From: Methanosarcina flavescens
GTDB taxonomy: Archaea > Halobacteriota > Methanosarcinia > Methanosarcinales > Methanosarcinaceae
Direction of reading: 5' to 3'
NCBI RefSeq assembly: GCF_001304615.2
Contig: NZ_CP032683.1
Span: 744,001 to 808,000, forward strand
DNA length: 64,000 nt
Position 1 is the first letter of the stretch; every line of letters begins with the position of its first letter. Shown piece by piece: positions 8,028-17,305 of this stretch. The notes under the pieces were generated by a model. The model did not search any database. It was not told where the DNA came from and worked only from the letters and a program-made list of their open reading frames with translations. The position numbers were made by a program, and so were the translations under genes.

Positions 8028-9839
8028 TTGGAGAAGCACTTTATCATAATTGCTGGGGAAGAAGCAGGCCCAAAATCAAACAAGATGGGTGGAATCTGGA
8101 ACGTTATAAATGAGGAAGCACAAACTCTTGCAACTCTTTTAAGTTTCGATAAACTGGATACAAAGGATGAGAAAGAAATACTTATTGCGGGACCTTATTA
8201 CGGGCACAGAGGTGCGGATTGGAACCGGGGACTAAATAGGATTACAGATATGGAGGAACTTGACCCTCTCAATCCTCACGAAGAACTCCAGAAAACCCTT
8301 GAATCTCTTGAGAGTTCAGGCATCAAAGTGTTTACAGGAAGCAAATTGGTAGAGGATACGAAGATAGGCTATTTGCAATTTCAAACCTCGGACTTTGGGA
8401 AAATGCGCTCAATGTATATGGGAAATGAGATGACACTTGAAAGCAGGGTTAAAGCTGAAGCCTATAAATACTTCGGGCTTGATTCCCTTAGATATGAGAG
8501 CATGTCAAACGGGCCTGAATATACTCATTATCTTTGCCTTTCCTATGCGATTTCCGAGTTTGTCAGGCTTCTTATAAGCACAACTTCAGAAAATTCCAAA
8601 GTCTCCGACACAGTCTCAACTCAGGGTTTTATTCCCTGCCCCGGGGTGTCCCTGCACTGCCATGAGTTCGGAGTGTTCTATGCGCCAGCCAGGCTGAAAA
8701 GGCTCGGAATCCCGGTAAATACGGTTGCAACCCTGCATGCGACCCTGCCCGGAAGGATTGCTGGGTATAACACCATCCAGAAAAGAAGGAATAATGACAG
8801 CACATGGCCTTTGGGCGTGCCTGAAAACCTGGCTGCCCTTGAAGCTCTTGCATCATATGCCGATACAGTTACCGCAGTTGGGGAGTCAACCAGGCAGGAA
8901 CTCAGGCTCTTTTACGGAATTAACGGTATTGTGATACGAAATGGGATAACCATAGAAACCGATAAGATAGACTGGGATCGAAAAGAAAGCTCCCTTGAAC
9001 GCATCAGGAAGTTCCTTTCCGAAAACCTGTACAAATATCACGGAGGGGAAAGGATAAGTCCTGAAAAGATAATCCCGATTTTCACGATCTCCCGTCTGGA
9101 AGTAGAAAATAAGGGTTACCCTGATCTTCTTGACTCTCTTGTCGCTCTTGAGCATATAATAAAGAACAGCATTCTCGAAGGGCATATGGAGGAAGGAATA
9201 AGGGTAATCTGTTTCCTTGTTACGGCAGAAGGACAAAAGACAAACCTTCCTTCAGGATTTCCTGTGAACCTGCCAAAAGAAGTGCTTGTAGGAAACGAGC
9301 TGAGGATTCAGCAGATGATCGAGGAAAAAGGACTGGTTTTTTCGAAAATGGTCAGGGGAAAACGCTCGGTTGCAGCACTTCTCTATCCCCAGATTCTTTC
9401 TAGCTCGGACGGAGGGCTGGGTATGGAAGTAGGGGAGTTTATGGCAGGCTGTTGTGCAGGCATTTTTCCCTCTCGCTACGATCCCTTCCTGCTCACAGGG
9501 CTTGAAGCCGGAAAAGAAGGAACCCCAAGCGTGGTCAGCCGGGTTTGCGGCTTCAGTGACGCCATAAAGACAATAGAATCCCTTAAAGAAGTTCTTGGAG
9601 GAGTGATAGTAGTAGATAACATCGATCTTCCCTATTACGAAGCAGTCCTTGATTATGCCCTGGCAGTCAGCTACTTTACACGGAATTTCATAGATGATAG
9701 GGTAAAGTACAAACTTCTCTGCAGGGAAGCTTTTCTTCTTGCAAAAGATATGGACTGGAGAGCCCCTACTGAACAGTATTATGAACTTATAAGCGGCGCT
9801 CGCTTCTGCAAGCAGGAAAATGCTGCCGATAGAAGATAA
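8028..9839 (+). CDS. glycogen synthase-like glycosyltransferase (GT3-type)
   Basis: A 603-residue GT-B glycosyltransferase. The N-terminal GGIWNVINEEAQTLA region resembles the nucleotide-sugar binding start of glycogen synthases. The middle HEFGVFYAPARLKRLG and TVATLHATLPGR match the eukaryote-like GT3 pattern, and the C-terminal FPSRYDPFLLTGLEAGKEGT is the GT3 acidic loop. It probably adds glucose from a nucleotide sugar to a growing alpha-glucan. The start chosen is TTG at 8028, preceded by GGGGGTCAGGA; the nearby ATG at 8002 is out of frame. Downstream come galT and a GT4 enzyme, all on the plus strand, suggesting storage-polysaccharide metabolism. Confidence 0.88.
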   Translation: MEKHFIIIAGEEAGPKSNKMGGIWNVINEEAQTLATLLSFDKLDTKDEKEILIAGPYYGHRGADWNRGLNRITDMEELDPLNPHEELQKTLESLESSGIKVFTGSKLVEDTKIGYLQFQTSDFGKMRSMYMGNEMTLESRVKAEAYKYFGLDSLRYESMSNGPEYTHYLCLSYAISEFVRLLISTTSENSKVSDTVSTQGFIPCPGVSLHCHEFGVFYAPARLKRLGIPVNTVATLHATLPGRIAGYNTIQKRRNNDSTWPLGVPENLAALEALASYADTVTAVGESTRQELRLFYGINGIVIRNGITIETDKIDWDRKESSLERIRKFLSENLYKYHGGERISPEKIIPIFTISRLEVENKGYPDLLDSLVALEHIIKNSILEGHMEEGIRVICFLVTAEGQKTNLPSGFPVNLPKEVLVGNELRIQQMIEEKGLVFSKMVRGKRSVAALLYPQILSSSDGGLGMEVGEFMAGCCAGIFPSRYDPFLLTGLEAGKEGTPSVVSRVCGFSDAIKTIESLKEVLGGVIVVDNIDLPYYEAVLDYALAVSYFTRNFIDDRVKYKLLCREAFLLAKDMDWRAPTEQYYELISGARFCKQENAADRR

Positions 9840-9927
9840 AAGAGAATTAAAGTACCGGAGAGGATGGAAAAAGAAGAAAAGATAATAAAAAGGGAAAAGA
9901 AAAAAGATATAACGAGGTTTTTCTGAA

Positions 9928-10950
9928 ATGTCAGAAATCAGAAAGCACTACTTTCTTTCCGAGTACTGTATAATTGCCGAAGAAAGGGCTAAAAGACCTT
10001 CGGATTTTGCACATTCAGATGAAGACACCGGAAAAGATAATCCTGAAAACTGCTTTTTCTGCGGGGGAGCTGAGAAAAATACTCCTCTTGCTACTGCAGT
10101 ATATAAAGATGGAAAAATTTATTCCGATACTCCTGAGGAAAGGGTACGCTACTGGGACTTCCGCTGCTTTCCGAATCTTTATCCTGCTCTTTCGCCTGCT
10201 CCGGATTTGCAGGCATATCGGAAAGATAGCCTTCAGAGGGAACCCGGATATGGTTTTCATGAAGTCATTGTAGAATCACCTTTGCATGGGAGTAAGCTTG
10301 AGGACTTTTCGGACTCAGAGATCTCAGAACTCATGCAAGTGTATAGAGACCGTACATGCAGTTATATTACCCGTGAAAAAATACGTTATGTTTCCCTGTT
10401 CAAAAACTTCGGGAAAGAAGCCGGGGCTTCGATTAATCACCCCCACAGCCAGCTCCTTGCCCTGCCGTTTTGCCCCCCTCCTCTAACAAGGGAGCTTGAG
10501 GTTATCAGGAAAAAAGAGAAATGCCCTTATTGCACAATGTTCGACATGGAGAAAGCCTCTTCACGTACTATACTTGAGAACAGCGAATGGATAGCCTTTA
10601 CTCCTTATTCCTCAATGGGGCCATTTGAAGTGTGGATTCTTCCCGGGAAGCATGTCAGTTATCTTGGAGATTGTAACGACAAAATGCTTTTTGCTCTAGG
10701 GGAAATTCTGAGAGACATTCTTAAAAGTTATGGAAGAGTCCTTGGAGACCCACCTTTCAATTATATGTTCTACCAGCTTTCCGAAGCCCCTGAATATCAC
10801 CTGAACCTTCGTTTGCTCCCGAGACTTTCCATTAATGCGGGGTTTGAACTGAGTACCGGAACATATATCAATACAATTTCTCCAGAGAGAGCAGCCTCTT
10901 ATTTAAGAGAGGACTTACGCTTGGAGGATAAGGATAATAAGGCTCTGTAG
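9928..10950 (+). CDS. galT: galactose-1-phosphate uridylyltransferase
   Basis: A 340-residue GalT of the HIT superfamily. Zinc-site cysteines are seen in CFFCGG (about residues 42-47). The catalytic segment is NHPHSQLLALP near 170-180, with the active His of the HPH-x-Q motif. The C-terminal half has a second CPYC pair and HLNLRLLPR. It exchanges UMP between UDP-glucose and galactose-1-phosphate. The last codons (Ala-Leu-stop) lie inside the MITE inserted at 10941, so the native C-terminus has been replaced. If the 281-bp insertion and one copy of its target duplication are removed, the frame stays open for about 43 further codons to a TAA near 11358. Confidence 0.9.
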   Translation: MSEIRKHYFLSEYCIIAEERAKRPSDFAHSDEDTGKDNPENCFFCGGAEKNTPLATAVYKDGKIYSDTPEERVRYWDFRCFPNLYPALSPAPDLQAYRKDSLQREPGYGFHEVIVESPLHGSKLEDFSDSEISELMQVYRDRTCSYITREKIRYVSLFKNFGKEAGASINHPHSQLLALPFCPPPLTRELEVIRKKEKCPYCTMFDMEKASSRTILENSEWIAFTPYSSMGPFEVWILPGKHVSYLGDCNDKMLFALGEILRDILKSYGRVLGDPPFNYMFYQLSEAPEYHLNLRLLPRLSINAGFELSTGTYINTISPERAASYLREDLRLEDKDNKAL

Positions 10951-11229
10951 AAAACCTATGAGATTACGAATATAAACCAGTTTAAACTGAATAGCCTGAT
11001 ATATTTTTGCTTATCTATTTTTTCGCCTCTTGAAGCTGGTTTAGATAAGTTTTCTACAAAGCCCTTAGATAATCAATTAAAATTCGTCATCCAATTTATT
11101 CTCTGCAAATTCAATTTTTATATCGAGCTTATGTTCCAGTTTTTAATCTCATAAACTGCCTCTACGGGGATCTCTACAATGCCGAAATAATATAGATTAA
11201 ATTAAGGATTTCTACAGAGCCGATAATAA
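10933..11229. mobile_element. 281-bp MITE (10941-11221) with 8-bp target duplication
   Basis: Terminal inverted repeats GGCTCTGTAGAAA at 10941-10953 and TTTCTACAGAGCC at 11209-11221 are exact over 13 bp and extend to 17 bp with one mismatch. They are flanked by an identical 8-bp direct repeat, GATAATAA, at 10933-10940 and 11222-11229. There is no coding capacity, so it is a non-autonomous element. A further TIR-like copy (GTTTTCTACAAAGCC, 11049-11063) lies inside, inverted relative to the left end. An 8-bp duplication and GGCTCTGT ends recall IS6-type elements, but the parent element is not in the window. Confidence 0.85.
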
Positions 11230-11616
11230 AGTAAGTTTAAAAAAGAAGCAGGAAAGTACTTTCATCACTCCAGTCAAACAGATAAGAAAAATTCGTAGAT
11301 ACGTTTATCTATCATTAATAAGGAATAAACTTAAGAAAGTAGAGAAACCGTACTCTTAATGCGAAAATTACCTTTGTGCTATGAAAATCAGAGTCATGCC
11401 CCTTTTTACCTTTATATAAGCATTTAGAGGCTTAAAGGGGTATAAAATTATAGAAAAACTGTAGTGGCCAAAATTCAGTGAACCTGAGATTATAAAGTCG
11501 ATTGATAAGAGCTGAATTCTGCAAACTGAAGAATGTAAAATTAAAAAGGTAAGGGGTAGCCTGCATTCTTCTTTACATCTTAACTCCCATTTTGACAAAA
11601 AGGGATAAGTGAGCCT
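11230..11616. other. intergenic region after the MITE
   Basis: The first 130 bp remain open in the old galT frame (see the galT entry). The remainder is AT-rich and probably holds the promoter of the GT4 gene. No further feature is recognised. Confidence 0.4.
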
Positions 11617-12804
11617 ATGAAAAAGCTTCGAATAGGAATGTTTACCTGGGAAAGTCTGTATTCGATACGTGTAGGAGGAATCTCACCCCATGTATCCGAA
11701 CTGTCTGATGCGCTTGCGGCTGAGGGGCATGAGGTCCACCTGTTTACACGAAACCGTGAAAATAAAGATGAATTAATCAACGGAGTCTATTACCATAAGA
11801 TTGCCTGTGACCAGAGCGGGGGAATTGTGGAACAGATGGACCGGATGTGCGAAGGTATGTACTGCCGGTTCATTGAAGTGAGAGAAAGTGCAGGAGAATT
11901 TGATGTGCTTCATGGCCATGACTGGCACCCTGTAAATGTTCTGTGCAGGATAAAATCCCAGTTCGGACTGCCTTTTGTGTTGACGTTCCATAGTACGGAA
12001 TGGGGACGCAATGGAAACCGCCATGGAGACTGGTGGGAAGCAAAGGAAATCTCACATAGGGAATGGCTCGGAGGTTATGAGTCTTCGGATATTATCGCAA
12101 CCTCAACTGTATTGAAAGAAGAAATTAAACATATATACAAGATTCCCGACTACAAGCTTTGGGAAATTCCTAACGGCATAAATGTGGGAAAAATAAAAAG
12201 GCAAATTGATCCCGGAGATGTGAAAAGGCACTACGGCATCCATCCTTGTCTCCCGGTTGTGCTTTTCACAGGAAGGATGTCATATCAGAAAGGACCTGAC
12301 CTGCTGGTAGAAGCTGCGGCTAAAGTTCTGAGAAAAAGGAATGCACAGTTTGTGCTTATAGGCGAAGGAGATATGCGCTCCCAGTGCGAGAATCAGGCTC
12401 GGAAGCTTGGCATAGGTAATTCATGTAATTTCCTTGGATATGCCCCGGATGATACCGTAATAGACTGGTTCAACGCCTGCGACCTAGTGTGTGTGCCCAG
12501 CCGGAATGAGCCTTTCGGGATTGTAGTGCTTGAAGCCTGGGACGCTAGAAAACCTGTAGTTGCAAGTGATGCTGTCACCCTTGTGGAGAATTTCAGAACA
12601 GGCGTTATTGCCCATAAAGAACCTTCTTCTATCGCATGGGGACTCAATTACGTCCTTGAAGGACTTGGTCACAACAGGATGGGAGAAAAAGGTTACGATC
12701 TCCTAAAAAAGCGGTACAACTGGAAAACTATAGCTAAAAAGACTCTTGAGGTGTATGCAAAAGTTATTGAAAAGCATGAGTCGGCAGCAAGAAAAATAAG
12801 TTGA
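11617..12804 (+). CDS. GT4-family glycosyltransferase
   Basis: A 395-residue GT-B enzyme. The N-terminus (IGMFTWESLYSIRVGGISPH) has the Gly-rich loop of glycogen/sucrose synthase-like GT4 enzymes. A GHDWHP motif lies near residue 90, and the C-terminal half has FTGRMSYQKGPDLL and PSRNEPFGIVVLEA, the E-x7-E nucleotide-sugar motif. The sugar and acceptor are not determined; proximity to the GT3-like enzyme and GalT suggests glucan or glycoconjugate synthesis. ATG 11617 is used; an AAAGGGATAAGTGAG leader offers a weak ribosome site. Confidence 0.9.
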   Translation: MKKLRIGMFTWESLYSIRVGGISPHVSELSDALAAEGHEVHLFTRNRENKDELINGVYYHKIACDQSGGIVEQMDRMCEGMYCRFIEVRESAGEFDVLHGHDWHPVNVLCRIKSQFGLPFVLTFHSTEWGRNGNRHGDWWEAKEISHREWLGGYESSDIIATSTVLKEEIKHIYKIPDYKLWEIPNGINVGKIKRQIDPGDVKRHYGIHPCLPVVLFTGRMSYQKGPDLLVEAAAKVLRKRNAQFVLIGEGDMRSQCENQARKLGIGNSCNFLGYAPDDTVIDWFNACDLVCVPSRNEPFGIVVLEAWDARKPVVASDAVTLVENFRTGVIAHKEPSSIAWGLNYVLEGLGHNRMGEKGYDLLKKRYNWKTIAKKTLEVYAKVIEKHESAARKIS

Positions 12805-13167
12805 AAACTGTGAAGTAGGAGTTAAGTAACATAAAAATTTCGGGCTGCTTAGTAAAGACTTGGAATGCCTGGTTAAAAACTGACACAAGATGATTATGAT
12901 AGAAATCTGTCCAATATCCAGGCTTTTATTAATATATCCAAGCTTGTATTAATATCTCTAAGCTTTTATTAATATATCCAGGCTTTTACTAATATTTATT
13001 TTTTTAACTTATCGGTTCGAAAAGCATTCTATTTTAACTGACTTTTAAGCTGGATTTGGTTTTGGATCTGTTTTATTTTTTATAAATTTCCAAAGGACTT
13101 CCGCAATCCTGAAAATTGGAAAGGGAATCCTTTGTTTGCAAGGGGAGCCGTTTAGATGAGGAACCGT
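12805..13167. other. intergenic region with 20-bp tandem repeats
   Basis: The region separates the convergent GT4 and DUF2150 genes. It contains four 20-bp tandem units (see 12914-12993), then AT-rich DNA. No gene is seen. Confidence 0.5.
12914..12993. repeat. 20-bp tandem repeat, four copies
   Basis: Four imperfect copies of ATATCCAGGCTTTTATTAAT, starting at 12914, 12934, 12954 and 12974, with one to four differences each. They lie between convergent genes and may act in transcript ending, or be neutral. Confidence 0.85.
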
Positions 13168-13803
13168 TTAGATGATATCCTCTTCGTCCCCTTCTTCAAA
13201 TTCTTTGTAGCTATCGCTTCCTACCATCGCAGCTGAGATGGAATCTATTCCGTCAAGCCACTCTGCGACAATGCCATAGGGAAGGTCAGCCATAACCTCT
13301 TCGGGCAGGCTTTTTCCTTTTAGCACCAGTGCACCGCATTGTGCAGTATAGTCAAGGGCAAGCTCAAGGTTGTCCGAGGCTTCAGCCTCAATTGCTGATT
13401 TTGTAAGCTCTTCAATGTTGGCTCCCTCATCATAGTCGCCCATAACGTAGGATTCGAAGGCGACAAGAGCCCCCATAAGGGAGGTCTGTACTGACTCGAT
13501 CATAAGGTCGATATCTTCGGAAATTGGTTCGACCTCGGCTAGCACAATGTCCCGGACCTCAGCCAGGATTTCCAGAGCTTTTTCTCTTGAGAGCATACCT
13601 TTATCAAAGCGCGCGGTCACTTTCAGACAGGCAAGGATAACATCATCAACCATATTCACGAATATGGCACTTTCTTTTCCGGCTTCTTCTTCCGATTCTT
13701 TTAACTGGAATCCGCTCTCTTTTGCCCGTTCTAGCCAGTTTTCCCAGCGCTTTTGGGTATAAAATTCATAAGGGGGGACCTGGTTCATTTCTTGTTCAGG
13801 CAC
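13168..13803 (-). CDS. DUF2150 family archaeal protein
   Basis: A 211-residue acidic, soluble, helical protein. Its N-terminus (YEFYTQKRWENWLERAKES) and central helical region resemble the DUF2150 family of euryarchaeal proteins of similar length; the assignment rests on recognition of the pattern. No membrane segment, metal site or catalytic motif is visible. Function unknown. It ends in a Glu/Asp tail. It lies upstream-to-downstream with UPF0179 and egsA on the same strand but with separate spacing, so each probably has its own promoter. Confidence 0.7.
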   Translation of the reverse strand: MPEQEMNQVPPYEFYTQKRWENWLERAKESGFQLKESEEEAGKESAIFVNMVDDVILACLKVTARFDKGMLSREKALEILAEVRDIVLAEVEPISEDIDLMIESVQTSLMGALVAFESYVMGDYDEGANIEELTKSAIEAEASDNLELALDYTAQCGALVLKGKSLPEEVMADLPYGIVAEWLDGIDSISAAMVGSDSYKEFEEGDEEDII

Positions 13804-13877
13804 TTATAACACCGCTTCTAACCTTTTTCATTTATTAATAATCGAACCTAATATTACTAAAATGTGTTCGTTTAGAC

Positions 13878-14327
13878 TCACCAGGATAACTTTACCTTTT
13901 TCAGGGAGTAGTTGGCTATGCATCTGGAATCAAGGCTCTCGAGAACCTCTACAATTTTGCATTTATCACCTTTTAAAAGCCCTTCTGGGTGGCAGATATC
14001 ATACACTCCGCACTCTCTCTTTCCACACTTTGGAGGCTCATACATGATTTTTGCTCCGTCCACTGCCTTTCTTGATTCCATTGTAGTAAGGATAGGAGCC
14101 CTGCTGACATCTACGGCAAGTACGCCGCTATCATGCAGGAAGCACTCGTGGATATCCTTGCTTCTGATCCTTTCGATCCTGTACCTGCGTCCGGGCTCAA
14201 GGTTAAGGCAGGTGTTCTTCAGCCGGCATTTTTTGCATTCGGGCATTTCACCTTTAAATATGAATTCCAGCCCTTCCTTTGCAAGCCGTGATCCGATAAG
14301 TGTTATTTTGGTATCGCTTTCTGTCAT
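13878..14327 (-). CDS. UPF0179 family cysteine-rich protein
   Basis: A 149-residue protein of the archaeal UPF0179 family. The conserved opening TKITLIGSRLAKEGLEFIF is followed by a first cysteine group (CKKCRLKNTC, about residues 34-43) and a second (CGKRECGVYDICHPEG, about 99-114), consistent with metal or Fe-S binding. Function unknown. The start at 14327 (MTESDTK) is preferred over an ATG five codons earlier, because GGAAGAG then sits at good distance as ribosome site. Confidence 0.85.
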   Translation of the reverse strand: MTESDTKITLIGSRLAKEGLEFIFKGEMPECKKCRLKNTCLNLEPGRRYRIERIRSKDIHECFLHDSGVLAVDVSRAPILTTMESRKAVDGAKIMYEPPKCGKRECGVYDICHPEGLLKGDKCKIVEVLESLDSRCIANYSLKKVKLSW

Positions 14328-14342
14328 ATATAACTCTTCCAT

Positions 14343-14665
14343 ATGGTTACTTTCTTGCCCCGTTTCTCACGGGCATCTGGAATTTATCTGAGATAATTTG
14401 AAATTCGACATTTAGTTCTATGAGATAACTCTTTAATTGGGAGTCAGGTGACGGTTTAGTTGGAGATTAAGTGACTACTTTGATGGGAAGTTAATTTGTA
14501 CTGGTCGGAAATTAAGAGGTTAGAATTAACCACATTCTTTTTAACCGGGCTTTATGTTAAATTAATCAGTTTTGAGCCGGTAATTCCTAAATGAAGTTCT
14601 GACCTCAAGCTCCGGTACTTTGAACAATAATTATTCTCAGCTTTGACTTGAATAAGAATAACTTT
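14343..14665. other. intergenic region, nothing recognised
   Basis: About 320 bp between egsA and UPF0179, both on the minus strand. It contains several loosely related AAGTGA/GGAAGTTAA-like stretches but no clear repeat or gene. A promoter for UPF0179 is expected here. Confidence 0.35.
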
Positions 14666-15730
14666 TCAACTTATGACCTTTGTGATCCTTGCGACTTTCT
14701 CAGCAGCCGAAGGAGTAAGGCCACTCCCGAGAATTGTATAACGTTCAGGTCGAATACCGTGTGCATGTAACAGGGCTTCGATTATATATTTATCTTCTAT
14801 GCCCAGTTCTTCAGCGGTTACAGGAGCTCCTATCTTTTTTAAGGCGTCCCTGATTTCCTGCCAGTTTCCACCATGAAGGTACATCATCATAATTGTACCG
14901 ACCCCACACTGTTCACCGTGAAGTGCGGGTTTTGGAGCTATCCTGTCAAGAGCGTGGCTGAACATATGTTCTGAGCCTGAAGCAGGTCTGGAAGAGCCTG
15001 CTATACTCATTGCAACGCCGTTCGATACAAGAGCCTTTACCACAAGCCTTGCCGAAGTCTCATGCTCTGGTTTGATTGAATCTGCATAGTCTATAATGAC
15101 TCGGGCAGCCATACGGGAGATTGCTGCAGCATATTCCCCGAAGTATTCATTCCTTAGCCTGCTTGCAAGTTCCCAGTCCAGTACTGCCGTGTAATTGGAA
15201 ATTATGTCTCCGCAACCAGCTGCAAGGAGCCGGAAAGGAGCTGCTGAGATAACCTCGGTGTCTGCAATGACAGCAATAGGAGACTGAGCCTGTGCAGATG
15301 TACTTCTCCCGTTATCCACAATTGAGGCACGGGAGGATGCAATGCCATCATGGGAAGCTGCAGTTGGCACGCTGATAAAAGGAAGCTCAAGCCGGGTCGA
15401 CGCAAGTTTTGCAAGGTCAATTGACCTGCCGCTTCCAACACCGAGAAGAAAACTTGCCTCTACTTCATGGGCCTTTTCCATAACCTTCTCAACCTCCTCA
15501 ATAGTAGCTTTGCACGTTAGAACAGTCTCCGCACTAATTCCTGCACACTCAAGAATGCTACAGACTCTCTTGCCTACAATATCCCTTGTAGTATTTCCGG
15601 TTACTATCAGCGCATTTCCTTTCAGTTTCAGGTCCCTGCAAACATATCCGACTTCCTCAAGCACGCCATGCCCGATAAGCACATCTCTGGGAAGCTGCAT
15701 CCATTTTGCGCTGTTTTTGTCGATGGTCAT
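14666..15730 (-). CDS. egsA: sn-glycerol-1-phosphate dehydrogenase
   Basis: A 354-residue member of the iron-containing alcohol dehydrogenase-like fold. It makes the sn-glycerol-1-phosphate backbone of archaeal lipids from dihydroxyacetone phosphate with NAD(P)H. Visible landmarks are the nucleotide-binding [13 protein letters not shown] (about residues 95-107), [16 protein letters not shown] (about 121-136), and metal-ligand regions around FSHALD and [12 protein letters not shown] (about 256-283). Length matches the family. It is cytoplasmic. No operon partner is adjacent. Confidence 0.95.
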   Translation of the reverse strand: MTIDKNSAKWMQLPRDVLIGHGVLEEVGYVCRDLKLKGNALIVTGNTTRDIVGKRVCSILECAGISAETVLTCKATIEEVEKVMEKAHEVEASFLLGVGSGRSIDLAKLASTRLELPFISVPTAASHDGIASSRASIVDNGRSTSAQAQSPIAVIADTEVISAAPFRLLAAGCGDIISNYTAVLDWELASRLRNEYFGEYAAAISRMAARVIIDYADSIKPEHETSARLVVKALVSNGVAMSIAGSSRPASGSEHMFSHALDRIAPKPALHGEQCGVGTIMMMYLHGGNWQEIRDALKKIGAPVTAEELGIEDKYIIEALLHAHGIRPERYTILGSGLTPSAAEKVARITKVIS

Positions 15731-16343
15731 TTCATACCTGCATCAGTATTCAATCACGATAGATGTTGAATTGGCTCTTATAAGCCCAATATATGAAGCC
15801 ACAGATTTTCGATTATCAGCAGACTGCAATATATCGGGCACATAATTTAATATGTTACTTTAATATGTTACTTTAATATGTTAACTTAATTCATTTGCCT
15901 AATTCATTTACTTCAATCCATTAGTTTAACTTTTTATTAATTCCAGTATAGCATATATCCAGAGCTGATTGTTCAAGCACCGGCTTATCCCAAAGTTGAC
16001 TTCGTTTCAGAACTGGTTAACGCAATTTTTACTCTAAACTTATTTAAGGCCATTTCTATGTTTATATCATTATAATTTATATGTTCACATCACTATATTT
16101 TATATCTACATCATTATATTGTATATGACTGTAATAACACATATTATTATAAAAATTGTAATATATTAAACATAATAATTATAACAACGTTATCCTCTGT
16201 TGGGGTAAAATTCCTCTGGAAAGAAATATCTGTCATTAGAACGAACAACGCGCACTGAAGAGGAATATTATCTTCTTGATTAAGAAAGCAAGTTCGCCTT
16301 ATACACAGCTAAGTATTAATCGTTTAGGACATTGTCATTTTGA
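15731..16343. other. divergent intergenic region with AT-rich repeats
   Basis: About 610 bp between divergent egsA and the DUF63 gene. It holds six 13-bp tandem units (15849-15926) and a second AT-rich repetitive stretch at about 16050-16140 with ATATCATTATA/ATATGTTCACATCA units. An 8-bp inverted repeat (ATTCCTCT near 16210 and AGAGGAAT near 16260) lies before the DUF63 start. Confidence 0.5.
15849..15926. repeat. 13-bp tandem repeat, six units in two subtypes
   Basis: Three units AATATGTTACTTT (15849, 15862, 15875; the third with changes) are followed in phase by three related units of the AATTCATTTGCCT type (15888, 15901, 15914). They lie upstream of egsA. Confidence 0.8.
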
Positions 16344-17213
16344 ATGAGTGATAAGATGAGTTTCTCAATAGATACAATATCACAGTTTATTAATACCTAT
16401 TATCTTGACCCCATACGAGGTGATGAAGGGTATAATATAGTAAATACCTTTACCTGGGCAGTCGTACTGGGCATTTGTATATTCGGGATTTACAGGCTGC
16501 TCGAAAAGCTTGAGGTGAAAATCACCCCAAGATTTATCGCATCTCTCCTGCCTTTCGTACTTGCAGGTTCTTCCCTGCGCGTAATTGAGGATTCCCCTGC
16601 AGGTATCTTCCACCCGCCATTTAGCTACCTTCTAATAACTCCCAATATTTACTTTTTGGTTTTTGCGATAACCGTAGGCTGCCTATGGATTTCCATCCGG
16701 CTGCAGAAAGCCGGAATGATAAAGGATTTTCATTTAGTCTTCGCAAGTTTCGGACTCGCATGGTTTTCCGTAAATCTCATTACCCTCCTGTACTTTGAGA
16801 ATGTAGTAGCTTCTTACGTTCCTTTATTTGTGCTCGGAGCAGGAATAGGGCTGACCTTTACCTTCTACCTGATTGCTTACCATTTCAAATCCTCGATATT
16901 TACCGATCCCCTGAACCTTTCAATCCTGATGGCTCATTTAATGGATGCTTCTTCAACCTATATAGGAGTGGATAAACTCGGATACTTTGAGAAGCATGTT
17001 GTGCCTGCCTATCTTATCGACCTGACAGGCACCGCATTGGTTATGTATCCATTGAAGCTTATTATCTTCATAGGGGTTCTTTATGTACTTGACACTCAGT
17101 TTGAGGATGACGAACGTTCCTTGAACCTGAAAGTGCTAATTAAACTGGTCATCTTGATTCTTGGGCTTTCCCCCGCAACCCGGAACACGGTCCGGATGAT
17201 GCTGGGAATCTGA
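16344..17213 (+). CDS. DUF63 family multi-pass membrane protein
   Basis: A 289-residue integral membrane protein with seven or eight hydrophobic segments, matching the archaeal DUF63 family in length and in the conserved segment HLMDASSTYIGVD (about residues 193-205). Function unknown; conserved polar residues within that helix hint at an active site in the membrane. ATG 16344 opens the frame; a second in-frame ATG three codons later is also possible. A SpoIIM-type membrane protein follows in the same direction after 90 bp. Confidence 0.88.
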   Translation: MSDKMSFSIDTISQFINTYYLDPIRGDEGYNIVNTFTWAVVLGICIFGIYRLLEKLEVKITPRFIASLLPFVLAGSSLRVIEDSPAGIFHPPFSYLLITPNIYFLVFAITVGCLWISIRLQKAGMIKDFHLVFASFGLAWFSVNLITLLYFENVVASYVPLFVLGAGIGLTFTFYLIAYHFKSSIFTDPLNLSILMAHLMDASSTYIGVDKLGYFEKHVVPAYLIDLTGTALVMYPLKLIIFIGVLYVLDTQFEDDERSLNLKVLIKLVILILGLSPATRNTVRMMLGI

Positions 17214-17305
17214 GAATTCCTGGGGCCGTGGCAATAACTGCTAATAGGCAGGCTTACATATCTGACCGGGATTAAACAGGCTGAAAACTACTGGTGGGGA
17301 TAGGT

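Noticed and set aside
8629-9236. Three frames inside the GT3-like gene
   Set aside because: They are in other frames of a well-supported long gene and lack motifs.
12914-12993. CRISPR array
   Set aside because: Repeats follow each other directly with no spacers, and no cas gene is present. The same holds for the 27-bp arrays.
13010-13025. GGTTCGAA stretches as tRNA T-arms
   Set aside because: Several GGTTCGA-like sequences occur (for example 13010-13025 and 53772-53780), but no acceptor stem or other arms could be matched. No tRNA was found.
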